Part shown: in pieces, positions 1-11,628 of the stretch
Layout of the letters: every line of letters begins with the position of its first letter
How positions within the stretch are numbered: position 1 is the stretch's first letter
Source: Spirometra erinaceieuropaei
Lineage: Eukaryota > Platyhelminthes > Cestoda > Diphyllobothriidea > Diphyllobothriidae
NCBI GenBank assembly: GCA_902702965.1
Contig: CACRXP010000612.1
Span: 62,001 to 126,000, forward strand
Length of the DNA stretch: 64,000 bases
Reading direction: 5' to 3'
The notes under the pieces: generated by a model
What the model saw: only the letters and a program-made list of their open reading frames with translations
What the model was told of the DNA's origin: nothing
The model's database searches: none
Program-made: the position numbers and the translations under genes

Positions 1-105
1 CTCTGACCACTGGGCCACGAGCCCGTTCCCCCGTCGGTTTTCGATAGGGAATATGCAATGGTAGGCGGCGCTAACCGATCAATCGGTTCAGATGGATCAA
101 GTGCT
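1..105 (-). mobile_element. tRNA-derived SINE, truncated by the window edge
   Basis: Read on the minus strand, the stretch ends in a pol III box-A-like segment (GTGGCCCAGTGG) just before the window edge. It is preceded by a leader that matches the leader of the SINE pair at 2288-2849 (the ATATTCCC / ACCGACGG landmarks occur in the same order). The box B part would lie outside the window. Family assignment rests on similarity to the internal copies only. Confidence 0.5.
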
Positions 106-1540
106 GATTTTGTCACTGTAACCAAACTGCCTACCCGGATGGACAGACTGCCAGCGGACCGCCCCAACTAGTCCTGTTTAAAGGCGAACAGTTAGGCTGC
201 AGTTATTCTTTCATTATATTTAGAAGCCGAAAAATTCACGCTGCCAGGCCGCGAGAAGACGCGCAGCGCGAGTTCGATTCTTACTGCCCTCCACGCACAG
301 AGCCGCTGCCCACCGGCTATTTTGTTTTTGTCAGGATTTGGTGGGCGCAAACTAAGAAAGGCAGTTGGGTGCGGCACAGATTTATTTTGCCACGAACTAA
401 TTTCATTTTCACGTCCATGACAACCACCATCCCAAGGGATAGTGGCAGGAACAATGCATACACCAGACATTTATCCAGTGACTGAAGTCGGATAGTTCCC
501 AGGCTGTCAGTCTGCATTCGGCCATGCCGGAGGCTGGAGGGGTGGCGGGGTGCAGGGAGATAATAAGTGGAGTGTTTCTGAACAGCGCAGGATTAAGCGC
601 TCATGCATGAACTTGGCGTAGGTGTCTAATACGAATAAGGGTGTTGCTTGCCATGTTGATCAGTGGGTAGGATAAATCACACCAGACACCAGAGGCGCAG
701 TAGTTTACGGGCACCGGGGTTAGGCAGCACAACGTAGTATTACGAAGATTTTTTAGGAAATTAAAGCCGAGTTAAACAATGTATGCGAAGCTCGCGACAT
801 ACCTGAATGTTTCTTGCACTGACCGCTAGTAAAAAATTGATTTTTAATTTTATTTGTTTTTATTTTATATAAAAGAATGAGAGAACTGTCCAACAACGAT
901 TAAGCCTGCAATCAATTGCACTGAATGACCTAATTAATCTAATACAAACTTTTGTAGCACACACATCATATAATTCACCCCGTAGGCAAAAATAACGCTG
1001 ACAAAAATCCCTGTTTAGGTGAGAAAAAATTTTTTTTCGGATACCTCCAGTCACCACTATTTGACACAAAGTCTGAGCTCTCAGGTGAAATATCTGTGCC
1101 ATGCTTTTGGTTACACAGCACGTCTATGCAACAACTCGGTAGAAAGTAAAGCACTCTTCATCGTGTTTGTCTAAACTCTTATCACGAATTTGCTTGACAT
1201 CCGGCATGTTAGGCAGGCGCGGTTTTAATAAGTGAATTCATCAAAAATGCTGCAAAGAATTAGGGGAGGAATGTTCACATTTCACTGAGTTTAATTTACG
1301 TTATTACTGAAACAACATGCAATGGCATCATGGTCATCTCGTGAAGAAATAGCAGAGGTAACGTCTACAGACAGGGACGGCAAAGTGCCTGCAACGTCAT
1401 GCAGTTTCAAACCATCAGGTATAAACTCTTAGCAGGTGTGCCAACTTATTAAATATTAACTGGAATTGTGAAAAGGCCTATTGATTAAACTGATAGTATC
1501 TTTGAGAGAAAGGCATAATTGTGTCTTTAAAAAGTTTTAT
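106..1540. other. AT-rich interval without recognisable gene
   Basis: Only short open frames occur and none resembles a known protein. A short block near 700-760 contains GGCAGCACAACG, which resembles the degenerate repeat at 4300-4320. I see no RNA gene or element boundary here. Confidence 0.4.
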
Positions 1541-1544
1541 AGGT

Positions 1545-2155
1545 TGCACAATGCCCGTTCATAAAACGCAACGTCTGTGTATTTGCTAATAGAGTTTGGA
1601 TAGTTTACAATGTGATTTAAATCCACCGGCAAATTTTATGAAAATCCTACGTTCGCCCTTTACACCATAAAGAAATTTATGATTTTCCCTACACGGAGCA
1701 CATAATGCTTGTAGTTTTGAAACCCTACATGCAAGCGTAACCACAAAAACGTTGGAGAATTGTAGAAGTTTATTAAAATTTAATTATATCCTGAACCCAA
1801 GTAAAATAGAAAGAAAGCGTACAGTCTGCCAATTTTTGTAAACAAGTGAATATTTTTATGCGTGTTTTTTACGAAATACATTGGAATTTATAAGCGCATC
1901 GGAAATCAGTAAGAAAAATTCCTACCAATTCAGTAGACAATTTTTACAAGTGTGACTTTTTGAGTGTAGGTTTTTAGACAATGGATAAGGAGTTCGTTCG
2001 AAAGCCGGCACTCTAAATTAATTCAATTAGTATAAGAATATGCTGCAGGATAATTAACCGTACAAAACTACGTAAATAAACGTTTCACGTCGAAAGCGCA
2101 TTTTAGACTTTCTGGTGGAATTTAACGAATTAGCGTGTTTTCCTGTATTTTCTGG
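1545..2155 (-). mobile_element. E-family element copy E4 (partial, reverse orientation)
   Basis: The interior (around 1555-1745) matches the reverse complement of the interior of copies E1 and E2; shared landmarks include the GTAGTTTTGAAACCCTAC block near 1710. The stretch 1850-2155 matches the right arm of E2 in order: the ATTTTTATGC block, a GAAATCAGTAAG block, a TTCGAAAGCCGGCAC block, then a decayed terminus with GAATTAGCGTG. The left arm is missing. There is no coding capacity. The strand is relative to E1 and is arbitrary because the element is nearly symmetrical. Confidence 0.55.
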
Positions 2156-2274
2156 CAGCAGTAGGAATCGCCGAGTTACTCAGGAATAATTTGCGGATTT
2201 TGGCGTTTTCGATCTAGGTTGAGTGAAGATACAGATTACTTAGGTTGTTTAGCCTTTTGAAATGACTATATTAA

Positions 2275-2287
2275 AAGATATTTTGTG
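2275..2287. repeat. Left target-site duplication of the SINE composite
   Basis: The 13-base string AAGATATTTTGTG here recurs exactly at 2850-2862, bracketing the SINE composite. It fits a target-site duplication made by LINE-machinery insertion. Confidence 0.7.
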
Positions 2288-2528
2288 AGATGGAGCGGAC
2301 AAAGACAAGGGAGACCGGAATGGCCATTTCTGGCTTATTAGCCGTCATCAGCCAGTCATACCCAACCCCAAGTGTGAATCACTTGAGATTCGAACACGGG
2401 ATCTTTGGTCATGGATTTTGACGCTCTACTATTGAGCCACGGGCCCGATGTCCTGTCGATTGTGATCGGGAAGATCAATGATGACAGATGGGTGCTCACC
2501 GATCAGGTTACAGAATATGCTCGTTCCG
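2288..2528 (-). mobile_element. tRNA-derived SINE, minus-strand copy
   Basis: Read on the minus strand: a leader of about 60 bases, then a tRNA-like head with box A (GTGGCTCAATAG, about 2430-2442) and box B (GTTCGAATC, about 2386-2395), then a body ending at 2288. The spacing of the boxes matches tRNA-derived SINEs. The anticodon arm does not fold properly, so this is not a functional tRNA. It forms a near-perfect inverted pair with the plus-strand copy that follows. Confidence 0.7.
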
Positions 2529-2735
2529 TCATCTGTCATCATTGATATTCCCGATCACAACCGACAGGACATCGGGCCCGTGGCTCAATGGTAGAGCATC
2601 AAACTCCATGACCAAAGATCCCGGGTTCGAATCTCAAGTGATTCACACTTGGGGTTGGGTATGACTGGCTGATGACAGCCAATAAGCCAGAAATGGCAAT
2701 TCCGGTCTCCCTTGTCTTTGTCAGCTCCATCTTAT
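2529..2735 (+). mobile_element. tRNA-derived SINE, plus-strand copy
   Basis: Inverted partner of the copy at 2288-2528. Box A (TGGCTCAATGG) lies at 2581-2591 and box B (GGTTCGAATC) at 2624-2633. The head contains a CTCCATG segment resembling a tRNA-Trp anticodon loop, but the flanking stem does not pair. The body (TTGGGGTTGGG, then the CCGGTCTCCC block) matches the minus copy almost base for base. Confidence 0.75.
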
Positions 2736-2849
2736 ATATATCTACTACAAGTCGCTGTGCGACTGCCTGCAAGGGTTCAAGTATGACCACCAAGGCACAA
2801 CGGAACGAGCATGTTCCGTAACCTGATCGGTGAGCGCCCATCTGTCATC
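2736..2849 (+). repeat. SINE-associated spacer plus a third copy of the SINE leader
   Basis: A spacer of about 60 bases is followed at 2797-2849 by a third copy of the SINE leader, in the same orientation as the plus-strand copy. It stops exactly at the right 13-base direct repeat (2850-2862). The composite between the direct repeats therefore holds the leader three times: inverted, partial direct and direct. Confidence 0.6.
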
Positions 2850-2889
2850 AAGATATTTTGTGGCGAAAAGGAGGAGGATCCCCGGAAAA

Positions 2890-3800
2890 TCAAGTATTTC
2901 TCGTAAATTTTTCAAATCGTTGACATCGACCGGTTGTCAGAAAAAGTAGACAGAGGAGAAAGTGAGATCGGCAGATTAGGTTAGGTAGCGCGACAGGACA
3001 GACAATGGCAAAGAGACAGCTGACGCGTGAGAAGAGTGGGCACCGAGTAAGGTTAGGCTGTGTTGCAGGGGGAGAGAAAGGAGAATAGTTAGGTCTCCCT
3101 GTGTTGGAGGTGGAGAAAGAGAGGGGTAGGATTGCAGATCGGTGGGTATGCAGGTGGCTGGTCACTGATGTGGGATGAGGTCAAGCGGCAATGCGCCGGC
3201 ATTGGAGGTGTTGGCAGTTCCGGGGATGTTCACCGTGTCGCAATGGGTGGGAAGCGTCTAGCGGCTGAATGGGGTTAAGCAGCGGTTAGGATGTGGGAAC
3301 AAGGCATCTACGTTTGCCCTCGTAGTGAGCGTCTATATTCACGTGCAATAATGCTAAACTTCGGGGAATTCTCGTGCCTGTCTAGTGTTAGCCATTGCGA
3401 TCGCTTCAGAGCCGTCGCAATTAAAGCGATGGTCATGCTCAAGGGCGTGCGCAAACACGAGGGACAAAGTGTCACGTCGGCGGAAGGCTAACTTGTGCTC
3501 GTTAATGGGAGTCTCAAGACATCGGCCTGTATGGCCAATATAAACACAAGGGCAGTTGGCGCACGGGATGCCGTAAATGACGTTAATTAGTCGTTCTTTG
3601 AACCCCGGGTCCTTTACTCGGCTTAGTGTCTCGCGTAGGGAAGATGCGGACTTGTGGGCGATGAGGATCACAAAGAGTTTTAATTGCCTGGAGGGTGTTT
3701 CAGAAATTCCTTGAAAGTACTTGTAAAGTGTTTGTTTTGGGCCTGGAATGCGGTCAACCGCCTAGATGCGGGTCGTTTTGCGACAACATTTCCCATCTCC
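2890..3800 (-). pseudogene. PLE 'delta': GIY-YIG endonuclease C-terminus and 3' region
   Basis: On the minus strand, an open stretch at 3671-3354 encodes a GIY-YIG nuclease core: IYGIPCANCPCVYIGHTGR, with the YIG triplet at 3542-3534, followed by an arginine and INEH as in PLE endonucleases. GIY-YIG nucleases nick the target DNA for PLE retrotransposition. The cysteine pair between GIY and YIG is typical of PLE versions. The domain is continuous for about 105 codons, but no RT is present upstream (higher coordinates), so this is a 5'-truncated copy. Downstream on the minus strand (3350-2890) lies a pyrimidine-rich non-coding tail. The sequence differs enough from the other PLEs here to be a separate lineage. 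Confidence 0.75.
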
Positions 3801-3939
3801 AATCTTTTTGATCATATTTTGATATGAGACCCAGGTGAGGGAGAGAATACGGAAGATGCCGCGCAAGTCACCGCCTTATCTTGCTCTGGAGCACACCATC
3901 GGTTGAATTGTCATATTGATCATTGTACAGGAACAACTG

Positions 3940-4480
3940 CCTAGTCATCAGGGATGAAATATACCTGGATAATCGGGGCTTAAGGAGCACGGCGCTCATA
4001 GCATGAGGATATTAAAGCTGGGAGCTTGATGTATAGTTAAAAGGCCCCCTTACTTTATTAGCAAGAAAATCACAACGAGGAAAACCCTCATTTTAAATCA
4101 ACTGCACAGTCAGAGATGAAATACAGCTGAATAATCCGGGATTAAAAAGTCAAGTTGGCAAACACCTGTTTTCGGTAATTCTTCATCAGGCTTATACAAA
4201 TACATGAAGGAATGTAAATATACAAAATCGACAAGGGCTATCAAGTCGTTAATACTCATTATCCACACGCCGCCCGCATGACAAGGTCGGCGGGCCTAAG
4301 CAGCACAACGCTCGTACTATTTGAATTTTTACACTGTGGAGCTTACAACATAGTTGAAGGACCTATTTACTTTAACTTCAGGAAGATCACATCTGGGAAA
4401 ACTCACATTTTAAAGCAAATTGTATCCGCATTTGCGTTAAGCTCATGGGTGGTCGGTGATCCGTAATGAACCCATCTTGT
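3940..4480. repeat. Two degenerate direct repeats with a PLE-end-like segment between them
   Basis: A block at about 3990-4110 recurs at about 4300-4410 (landmarks GCACAACG/GCACGGCG, GGAGCTT, GGAAAA and CATTTTAAA in the same order). Two shorter blocks at about 3950-3985 and 4115-4150 share GATGAAATA and GATAATC. At 4165-4195 on the minus strand is a CTGATGA...ACCGAAAAC segment that matches the arms of the foldback at 21850-21985. There is no convincing reading frame. Confidence 0.5.
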
Positions 4481-6289
4481 ATGCTATTAAAATGAATGGA
4501 AAATACTAATGCAATAGGGATATATATCGGGCTAATATTTGATGTCCGGCCGACTTATCGAAATTCAGTGAAGGAAGTCATTGCTTAAGGGCCAACAATT
4601 TAACCTGGAAGAATGCCAACATCTATAGGAAGAGGTTAGAAGGCCCAGGTGTATCAGACATAAAATTCTATTCTTTAATATTCGGGCTAGTTTAATCAAA
4701 TAAAGGCAACCATGGGTTGTGAAACGCTTCGACTCAAGTGAACTAAACTGTCTCCTTATTGCTTATGAGAGGAACTCTGCACAAGCATGCTTAAAGTAAC
4801 AAATGATTAAGTCGTAGACGTTTGACAACAGGCATTTTTCAGACATATTGAGCTAGCAGAGCGTTTTTGTTCAAACGCAGGACCAGTAAACCGAGACGCA
4901 GCTCGCGGTCATTGCAGCGCGCATAGTATGGTAAGCATCGGCCCGGCTCAAAAAGTGTCATCTACCCCTTCGGAAGAAATAGTTAAGCCACTATGCACGG
5001 AAGCGACAAGAAAAAACATTGCAAGTGCATTGTGACACGAAAACGTCTGGACAGATAATTTATTGTAGAAATCGTCAGACTGAAGGAACTCCGTAGATTT
5101 AGTCATATCAGAGTGTTAGATAAGATGCAAAGAAGGACTTTTCGAAGCTTTAGGTTAATAAACAAAACAAGCACTTCTACACAAATATGGCAAGCGCCTA
5201 CACATGCTAAGCCCAGTAAGGTTACACGACCTATTCTTGTCAAAATAAATGCGTAAAGGCTAGCATGCCATGTCCACACAACATATGAACGTACAAAAAC
5301 AGCATATGAAAATGACCCTTACGAGTATCGACTGGCGTAAAAGAGAGTTTATTATTGTTGCGCTTTCTAAAGGCGCATGCCTACATTATGGGCTATTATG
5401 CCCTATCATCTCCTGCAGACAACAATGGAAACAAAAACCAATTGCCTAAAGATAAGAATATCCGAAACGATGATCAGCGATAATTTACGCTTCTTCCGTG
5501 AGCGTCTGTATGTGAATGCAATTTGTAGTTTATTTCATCCAGCCGGGTAAAGTAATTACCGTTTCGATAAAAAATTGAACGTTCGCTGTCTTTAGGGCAC
5601 ACGAAAGAACATCATATCCCATTCTTACAATTGGATTTAATTAGTTATTATTAGGAACTCTAGATAATATTTCCTAAATATTTGCATAGGCGTCAGGCGC
5701 AAAATAGGGACAAAGATTAAATTTAGATGTATTTATTGCAGGTAGAGTAACAGCAAGCCTTTTTTGAGCAAACAGTGGATGCGGTTTGATATTTCACTAG
5801 AGAATCATAAATCGAAACGTGGCTCAATCGTCTGGGGAGACGCACTTATTTAGCGGACCGTAGTCAGTAAATAACTTTCTTAAGTGCTGTTTCCACACAA
5901 GGGCGTGGGTTGAAAAAATTGCAATAACTAGCTTAACAGCCAACTAACTGTTTTTGAGTCTGAACAAAATATTAGAATTTAATAACGTTATAAACCGTCT
6001 CCGCCAATGCACACCCAATTAAAAAGTATCTAGGAGTTTGCACGCAACTTCAGACGAAATTTATGTGGGCATGCCCAAGGGTATCTGCAATTCGGTCAGA
6101 TAAGCAAACGCCTAAATGACAGTTAGTGGCAGAAAATAAAATACTTATGAGTTCAGTAGTAAAATGCCTTGTGGATACTGGCAGCCTTCTGAACCCAGAG
6201 GCCGCATGCGAGGTTTTATTTTCTGCGGACAACTGGACGTCTACAGCGTCTTTCAGAATTCACGGCAATAGGACGAAGAAAACCAGAAG
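4481..6289. other. AT-rich interval without recognisable gene
   Basis: No protein similarity, RNA gene or clear repeat boundary could be seen. Short frames are at the level expected by chance. Confidence 0.4.
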
Positions 6290-7121
6290 TACTATGGGTG
6301 ACCGATCACATGAAATTTTGACCGACATTCTAAAATGCGTCCTCCACTTAGAAAGATTAATTAGGTGGGGTTGTTATATTGATTTTTTGCGACAAATATG
6401 TTTTATAGAAAACATGCACAAACATACGCCTTCTTCGACTCATTAAGTGGCAAGTCATGTCGCCTTTACATTTCATGCCTAAAGAGAGCACATGTGTAGG
6501 TTTTACAATTTTTTAAATATACGTTTTTTAAGACCGTGCAATGTACATTTATACGACATCGTAACTGTCTGTTATGCAATTCTTCCCATAAGGTTTATAA
6601 CATAACCAGCATTCGTAAAATTTCATGAACGCCAAATAGTGTCATCTTAAAAGCATGCAGAAATAGATTATTTTTTCTTGCGGAAAGCATGTGCCTTATA
6701 GATTACATTCGTTACACCCTAAGGCAACGGCCTTAAAATCATTCGGGAATAAGGAAATATTTGCAAAATGTATACATAACCTGTCTTCAAGCACCAAATG
6801 TAAGGTTGACGTGATTTGCCACTTTATTAGTGAAAGAAGCACATTTTTGTAGGTTTTCCATAAAGTATATTTGAAATTAGATGACCATCGAAAATCATTG
6901 AGAAAAATGCATGCTGCGTAAGTAGTCACTTTTTTACCAAGTATGATTTCTGCAGTAAATCAAAAAGAAGTATATACAAAAGCCAGCATCCTGGCAAGTC
7001 CAAAATTTTACTGGACCATGCCACAAAATAATCAATAATACAGCCAACCTAAGTAATCCTTCCGAATTGAAAACACATTTCGAAATGTCAGTCAACATTC
7101 CATGAGATCGATCATTCACTG
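6290..7121. mobile_element. E-family element copy E5
   Basis: The left arm (about 6295-6395) and right arm (about 7020-7121) are inverted copies of one another. Both contain a GACCGATCACATGAAAT-type block followed by a TTGAC(C/T)GACATT block. The right terminus reads CAGTG from outside. Internal right-arm sequence (about 6880-6960, GAAAATCATTGAGAAAAATG) matches E2. The left arm has an internal deletion. No transposase is encoded; this is a non-autonomous element related to E1 and E2. Confidence 0.65.
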
Positions 7122-9836
7122 AAGGTAGCCAGTCGGATTAAAAAATGCACCCCGTACTGCCGTGATAATAGTCGATGAACGAAATGAAGCCATTCTCCCT
7201 GTCTTTCCATAACCTTCCCGCAAAGGACTGACTTATGGCGCTGGCTATCCAAAAAATAGATTGATCAAACCTGCAGAAACACATTTCCCCCGAATATACG
7301 AAACTCAGTTATATTGCGAGAGTTAATAAATATGAGCCTTCAGAGCGTAGAGTCCTTGGAACACGGACAGTTGAATCGATAAATCAGCAGAGTGACTCTG
7401 GACAGTCTTCTGATTCCAGTCCAAGCGATCATCGTCATGTTAATTTTCGAGACAAAGTTAGCTAAAGGTAGGCGACGAGTCATATTCTAGTGGCAAGATA
7501 TAAATGACATTTTTGTCATAGGCAGTCGCTGGAAAGCCGAAAACTTGCTGCTCGGGCCTATGAAAAATGTGAACATGCGAAGACTACATTAACGATCGAG
7601 CATTAAATGATTGACCCACTGTTCTCATAAACTTTGCTCAAATTTTGCAAGCGGGCGTTCCCGCTGTTAGCTCCGTCTATCACTTAACTGCATAATATGG
7701 AAAGTAACCTCACATTAAATCTGTTATCCTAGTTCAAAGAAAGCAAAATTTGATGTTTTACCGTTTGACAATGCCAATATAATATGTTCCATTGGTTTGG
7801 ATCGAAAACAGAACCATTTTCTTAGAGGAAATTTTTTTCTGGAAAAGATGTATTCGGCGAAAAAGATAGATTGAAATCGTCATTCCGGATATGAAACTAC
7901 AAAGAACATGCTTTTGACAGAATGCCGGTGAGCATTTGCCTGACGTTCAACGGTGATGATGTGTCAAACACGATCAACCGACGACATTGATGCGCATTTA
8001 AACGAAAGTACGTATCCTCCAACTGGCCGCTTTTTAGGACCGCAACAACTATTATATTATGACCAGTTAGTAGACACCTCCGCTTTGCACACAAATACAA
8101 TGGGCGTAGGCAGCACCACTTTTTGTCAACCTGGTCTGCGGAACACATGCAAAAAGCTGTTGATTACGGAAACAGAGAAAGATACAAGTTCAGTTGCGAA
8201 GACCCCCGTGGACGCTCAAAGTGAAGCTAATTCAACGACTGCATTTACGTTCTTATTTCAACAGTACGTGGGGGTATCTTGCTGGTTACAGAAGTCGTAA
8301 CAATAGGTAGGAGCAGTTGAATCAATTGATTGAGTCCGCACTGCTTGGATAGGCTTGATTATCCTCACTCCGCATATGACTGCCTAATTTCTCATGCTGC
8401 GTAGTTGCAATGGCAAATGAGATATCAGTGTAACCCGGAGTGCTTTACCTACGTTAGTTCCATGCCCACCCGAATGTCAGATCAGAATTGTCCGATTTTA
8501 TTATCTCATTACTTTTGTGCTTTCCATGTCGTTCTCCCATTGGACAGTGGATCTTCTTATCAATATGCAATGATCGTGAGCGGTAAAATGAAAGTTGTCG
8601 AAGTCTGCACATTTTGTTTAATTTCCTCAATTATCCTTCTTGCAATTTACTTCAGGGAAGCAATGGTTTGTGTTTGCCAGTGATTGTCAAAGCAAAATGA
8701 ATTTATACATTTGATAGTCGTTGAACTACGGCGAAAAGACGCACATTAAATTTTAAGAAAGGTCATCAGCGACATGGGTGGTTTTGAAAAATAACATGTT
8801 GAGAAGTTTTTTAGTAAATCGAAAGGGGACTTCAACTCAACGATGTTATTACACACATGTCAGGCATATTACTGATGGAAATGGTTCTGTGATTTCGGAC
8901 GGAATTAAATTCCTTTATGCATTAAGCAAACGTTTTATTTTAAAAACACTTTGCTCTTTCTTATAATTGTTAACTTTCATACTAGGACGCATGGTGAAAT
9001 GCTTCCAATGTGGATTTACTGGAGCGAATATCCGTTTTCAGAGTAAAGGAACTGTTGCGTTAGGGATAGCTGAGCCATTTTGACGCATGAATCAGAGAAA
9101 CACGCAGCGATGGACAGTGTAACGTGATTCACTGTCTATACTTAAGCGAAGGAAAACGTCTAGCCCAACTGCGTTCATGCGTTTAAGCGTAAAATTGACA
9201 CACCTAATGGGCAAGGAGAAGGCTTTTGCGGAAATCTTTACGTAACCTAACATACTTTCCCGAGTCAGAGTTTGCTGGAAATGGGAGTCTAGTTGCAAAA
9301 CACCATGTTGCGTCGGCTCGGTCACCTACCGCCATGTTAGAAAAATGGCAGTGTCGGTGGCACGTCGGCAACTTTGCTGAAATACAATTTTAATGAGCCT
9401 GTGCGGAGACGATGCAGACATAAATGCTTTTTTATCTTTAACCATGCCATGGAAAGGACCCTGCCAATCGCTTAGAAAGCAAACACATGAAGGCATCCTT
9501 ATGAAATAACACAAATGAACTGGTTGACGAAACTCATGTGCTTCGATTCGAGGAGCCGCATTTACTGCTTCTACTCAGAAGGCAAAACGGGGATTGCGTT
9601 CACCTGATTCATTCTGAAAGTTGCTGTATTTGGACATTCTGGTTGTAGCAAAGATTATATGCTGTGTAATTTGTCAAAAACCACATCTGTATAATAGCAG
9701 AAATTCTGTTTTTCCCCGTTCCGCACTCAGATCTTTCGTGTCCGGATCTCTGTGGTCAAATGCCCTATACAAATCCCTTCGTCTTATACGGCTGTTGGAA
9801 TTTGCAATTACGTTTTTCTTCAGGTCTTCCTACCGT
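7122..9836. other. Interval without recognisable gene
   Basis: Contains a 115-codon open frame at 7953-8300 (plus) and a 92-codon frame at 8405-8683 (plus) with one hydrophobic stretch near its C-terminal end. Neither resembles any family I know and neither has clear splice or start context. I treat them as chance frames. Confidence 0.4.
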
Positions 9837-9859
9837 GATATATATATATATATATATAC
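9837..9859. repeat. (TA)n microsatellite
   Basis: An uninterrupted alternating TA run of about 20 bases. Confidence 0.9.
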
Positions 9860-11162
9860 ATATTGTGGCGGCAACTTCTATAAGGAAAGACATCATGACC
9901 GGAAAAGATGATGGATGATTACTTGTATGAATTTAACCTTCCTGTTGTGCATGCGAATTTCTTTGCTGAAAGACCGATCATGAGGAATCAGCAAGTATCG
10001 ATATGCTTGACGTTTTCTTGAGTCCCATATGGCTCATCTCTTACGGCCAGATGGGAGAGTAGGCGACAATTTTGTCCCTGGGTTTATTTTTTCTGACCTA
10101 CACTGAGTTCTCTGACGGAAGTCGCGATTGAAAATCCTCTGTGTGAACACAGCTGGCGTCTGAATCACATCATAACACAGCTAGCGTGAGGCCCTAAAGC
10201 AAATCTATCACCAGCTAGACAGATTCTTACTATTATAGCTTTGTTTTAAGGACAACCACAGCAAGACACTGTGAATCAATTATCTCGCTTTCGTTGGCCA
10301 ATTATTATTATTAAGTATTATGTGAAAGCTGAAAACTTTTTTCAATTTAATGCGTGTAGAAACCTAAAATAAGCTAAATATTGTAGACCTTTGTTCAGCA
10401 GATTGAATGCACAGTGCAAAAAACTAAGTGCCTTGACCGTTTGCCTAGACACAAAATACTTGGTCCATTAGGAGGTTGCCTAAAATAATAGGAGGAAGCT
10501 ACGAGTACAAGTCTAGAAGAAGGTGTAATTACCGAAGGGCGTTCCCTTAAAGTGGACCTGTCGAGTAAAATGACTGGCAGTGCACGTGAGTGATGCAGAA
10601 ACTCTGACTGTCTGCAAAAAATGTGAAGCACGATTGAGTCCTTCCTCCCCAACGCCACTCTGAGAGTACTTAAAAAGTAACAGTTGCTTAACTTTTGAGG
10701 GCGTCGACAGGGAAAAGATACAAAAATAAATATATAGGCATTTTTTAGAGCACAGGCTAGAACGTCGTGCTATATACTGAGAGACAGAAGCCTTAAAGTG
10801 CTATTATTTAAGGGCACTGTGAGAAAGGCTTTTTAAAACGACTTCCCAACAGTTGCGTTTAAATAATACGATTTTTTACTCCTAGTGACAAAAAGGTCGT
10901 AAAAGCATGCAAGCAATTAGGTGAATCGCAGTAACCAAAATCGTTATACTGGGTTGGGGCAAACGTTGTGAAACACTTTCAAAGAACCTTAGTTTGCATG
11001 TTTTTTTGAATTTCTATGTGTGTATCAACGATGCTTCTTATTTAAAAGTACACGTTAGTTAATATTTGCATACACATCTTAACTCGATATGCGTCACAAT
11101 TCGAGGTCCAGATATTGAGTAACGTTCATCATTCCCCGAAGAAAACAAAGGAGAAGACAAGA
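9860..11162. other. AT-rich interval without recognisable gene
   Basis: No coding similarity or element boundary was recognised up to the left arm of the PLE at 11163. Confidence 0.4.
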
Positions 11163-11187
11163 CGAATTCATGGACCAAATTATATTT

Positions 11188-11230
11188 GAGCTGACGTTTC
11201 GGAGACACTTTCGTTTCCATCATCAGGATA
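11188..11230 (-). ncRNA. Hammerhead-ribozyme-like motif (left arm of PLE beta)
   Basis: On the minus strand: a CTGATGA box (11226-11220), a 6-bp helix II (GGAAAC with GTCTCC, one wobble pair), then GAAACGTC (11200-11193). The order is that of a type I hammerhead. One extra base lies between CTGATGA and helix II. Helix I pairing is poor here, so activity is doubtful. Confidence 0.55.
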
Positions 11231-11628
11231 TTATGTTGGCTGTTGCTGCTGGCCTCGATTGCTTCAGCCTAAATAGCTGCCTAGTATTATTTTCGCCCTC
11301 GAGGCCCGAACTATGACCTGCCCGTTCGCCGCCGATTAGCGGTGACCTCTCCACGAGTCATCGCCGGTGGCTCGTGTCACCCATGACCTCTTTGCGGATG
11401 ACGTAATTTTTAGCGAGCCAGCATGCTGGTCGGCCTCGCCCTCGTCGCTCAAAGGATTGAACAGTTGTTAGGGCTCCTGTTAGTTAATCTTAGCTTCACG
11501 GGCGTCGCGATGACGTCACCGCGTGAGCTGGGAATCCTCAAAGCGGCTATTCTTGACAGTTCACGCCATTAACGCTAATTGTGTGATGACCACTCGTCTG
11601 GAAAATTTGGAAAAAAAAATGCCCTACA

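Noticed and set aside
2574..2645. Possible tRNA-Trp gene
   Set aside because: Boxes A and B and a CCA triplet are present, but the anticodon and acceptor stems do not pair. The repeat context shows a SINE head.
9837..9859. TA run as a promoter TATA element
   Set aside because: A simple microsatellite with no gene next to it; the same applies to 19741-19762.
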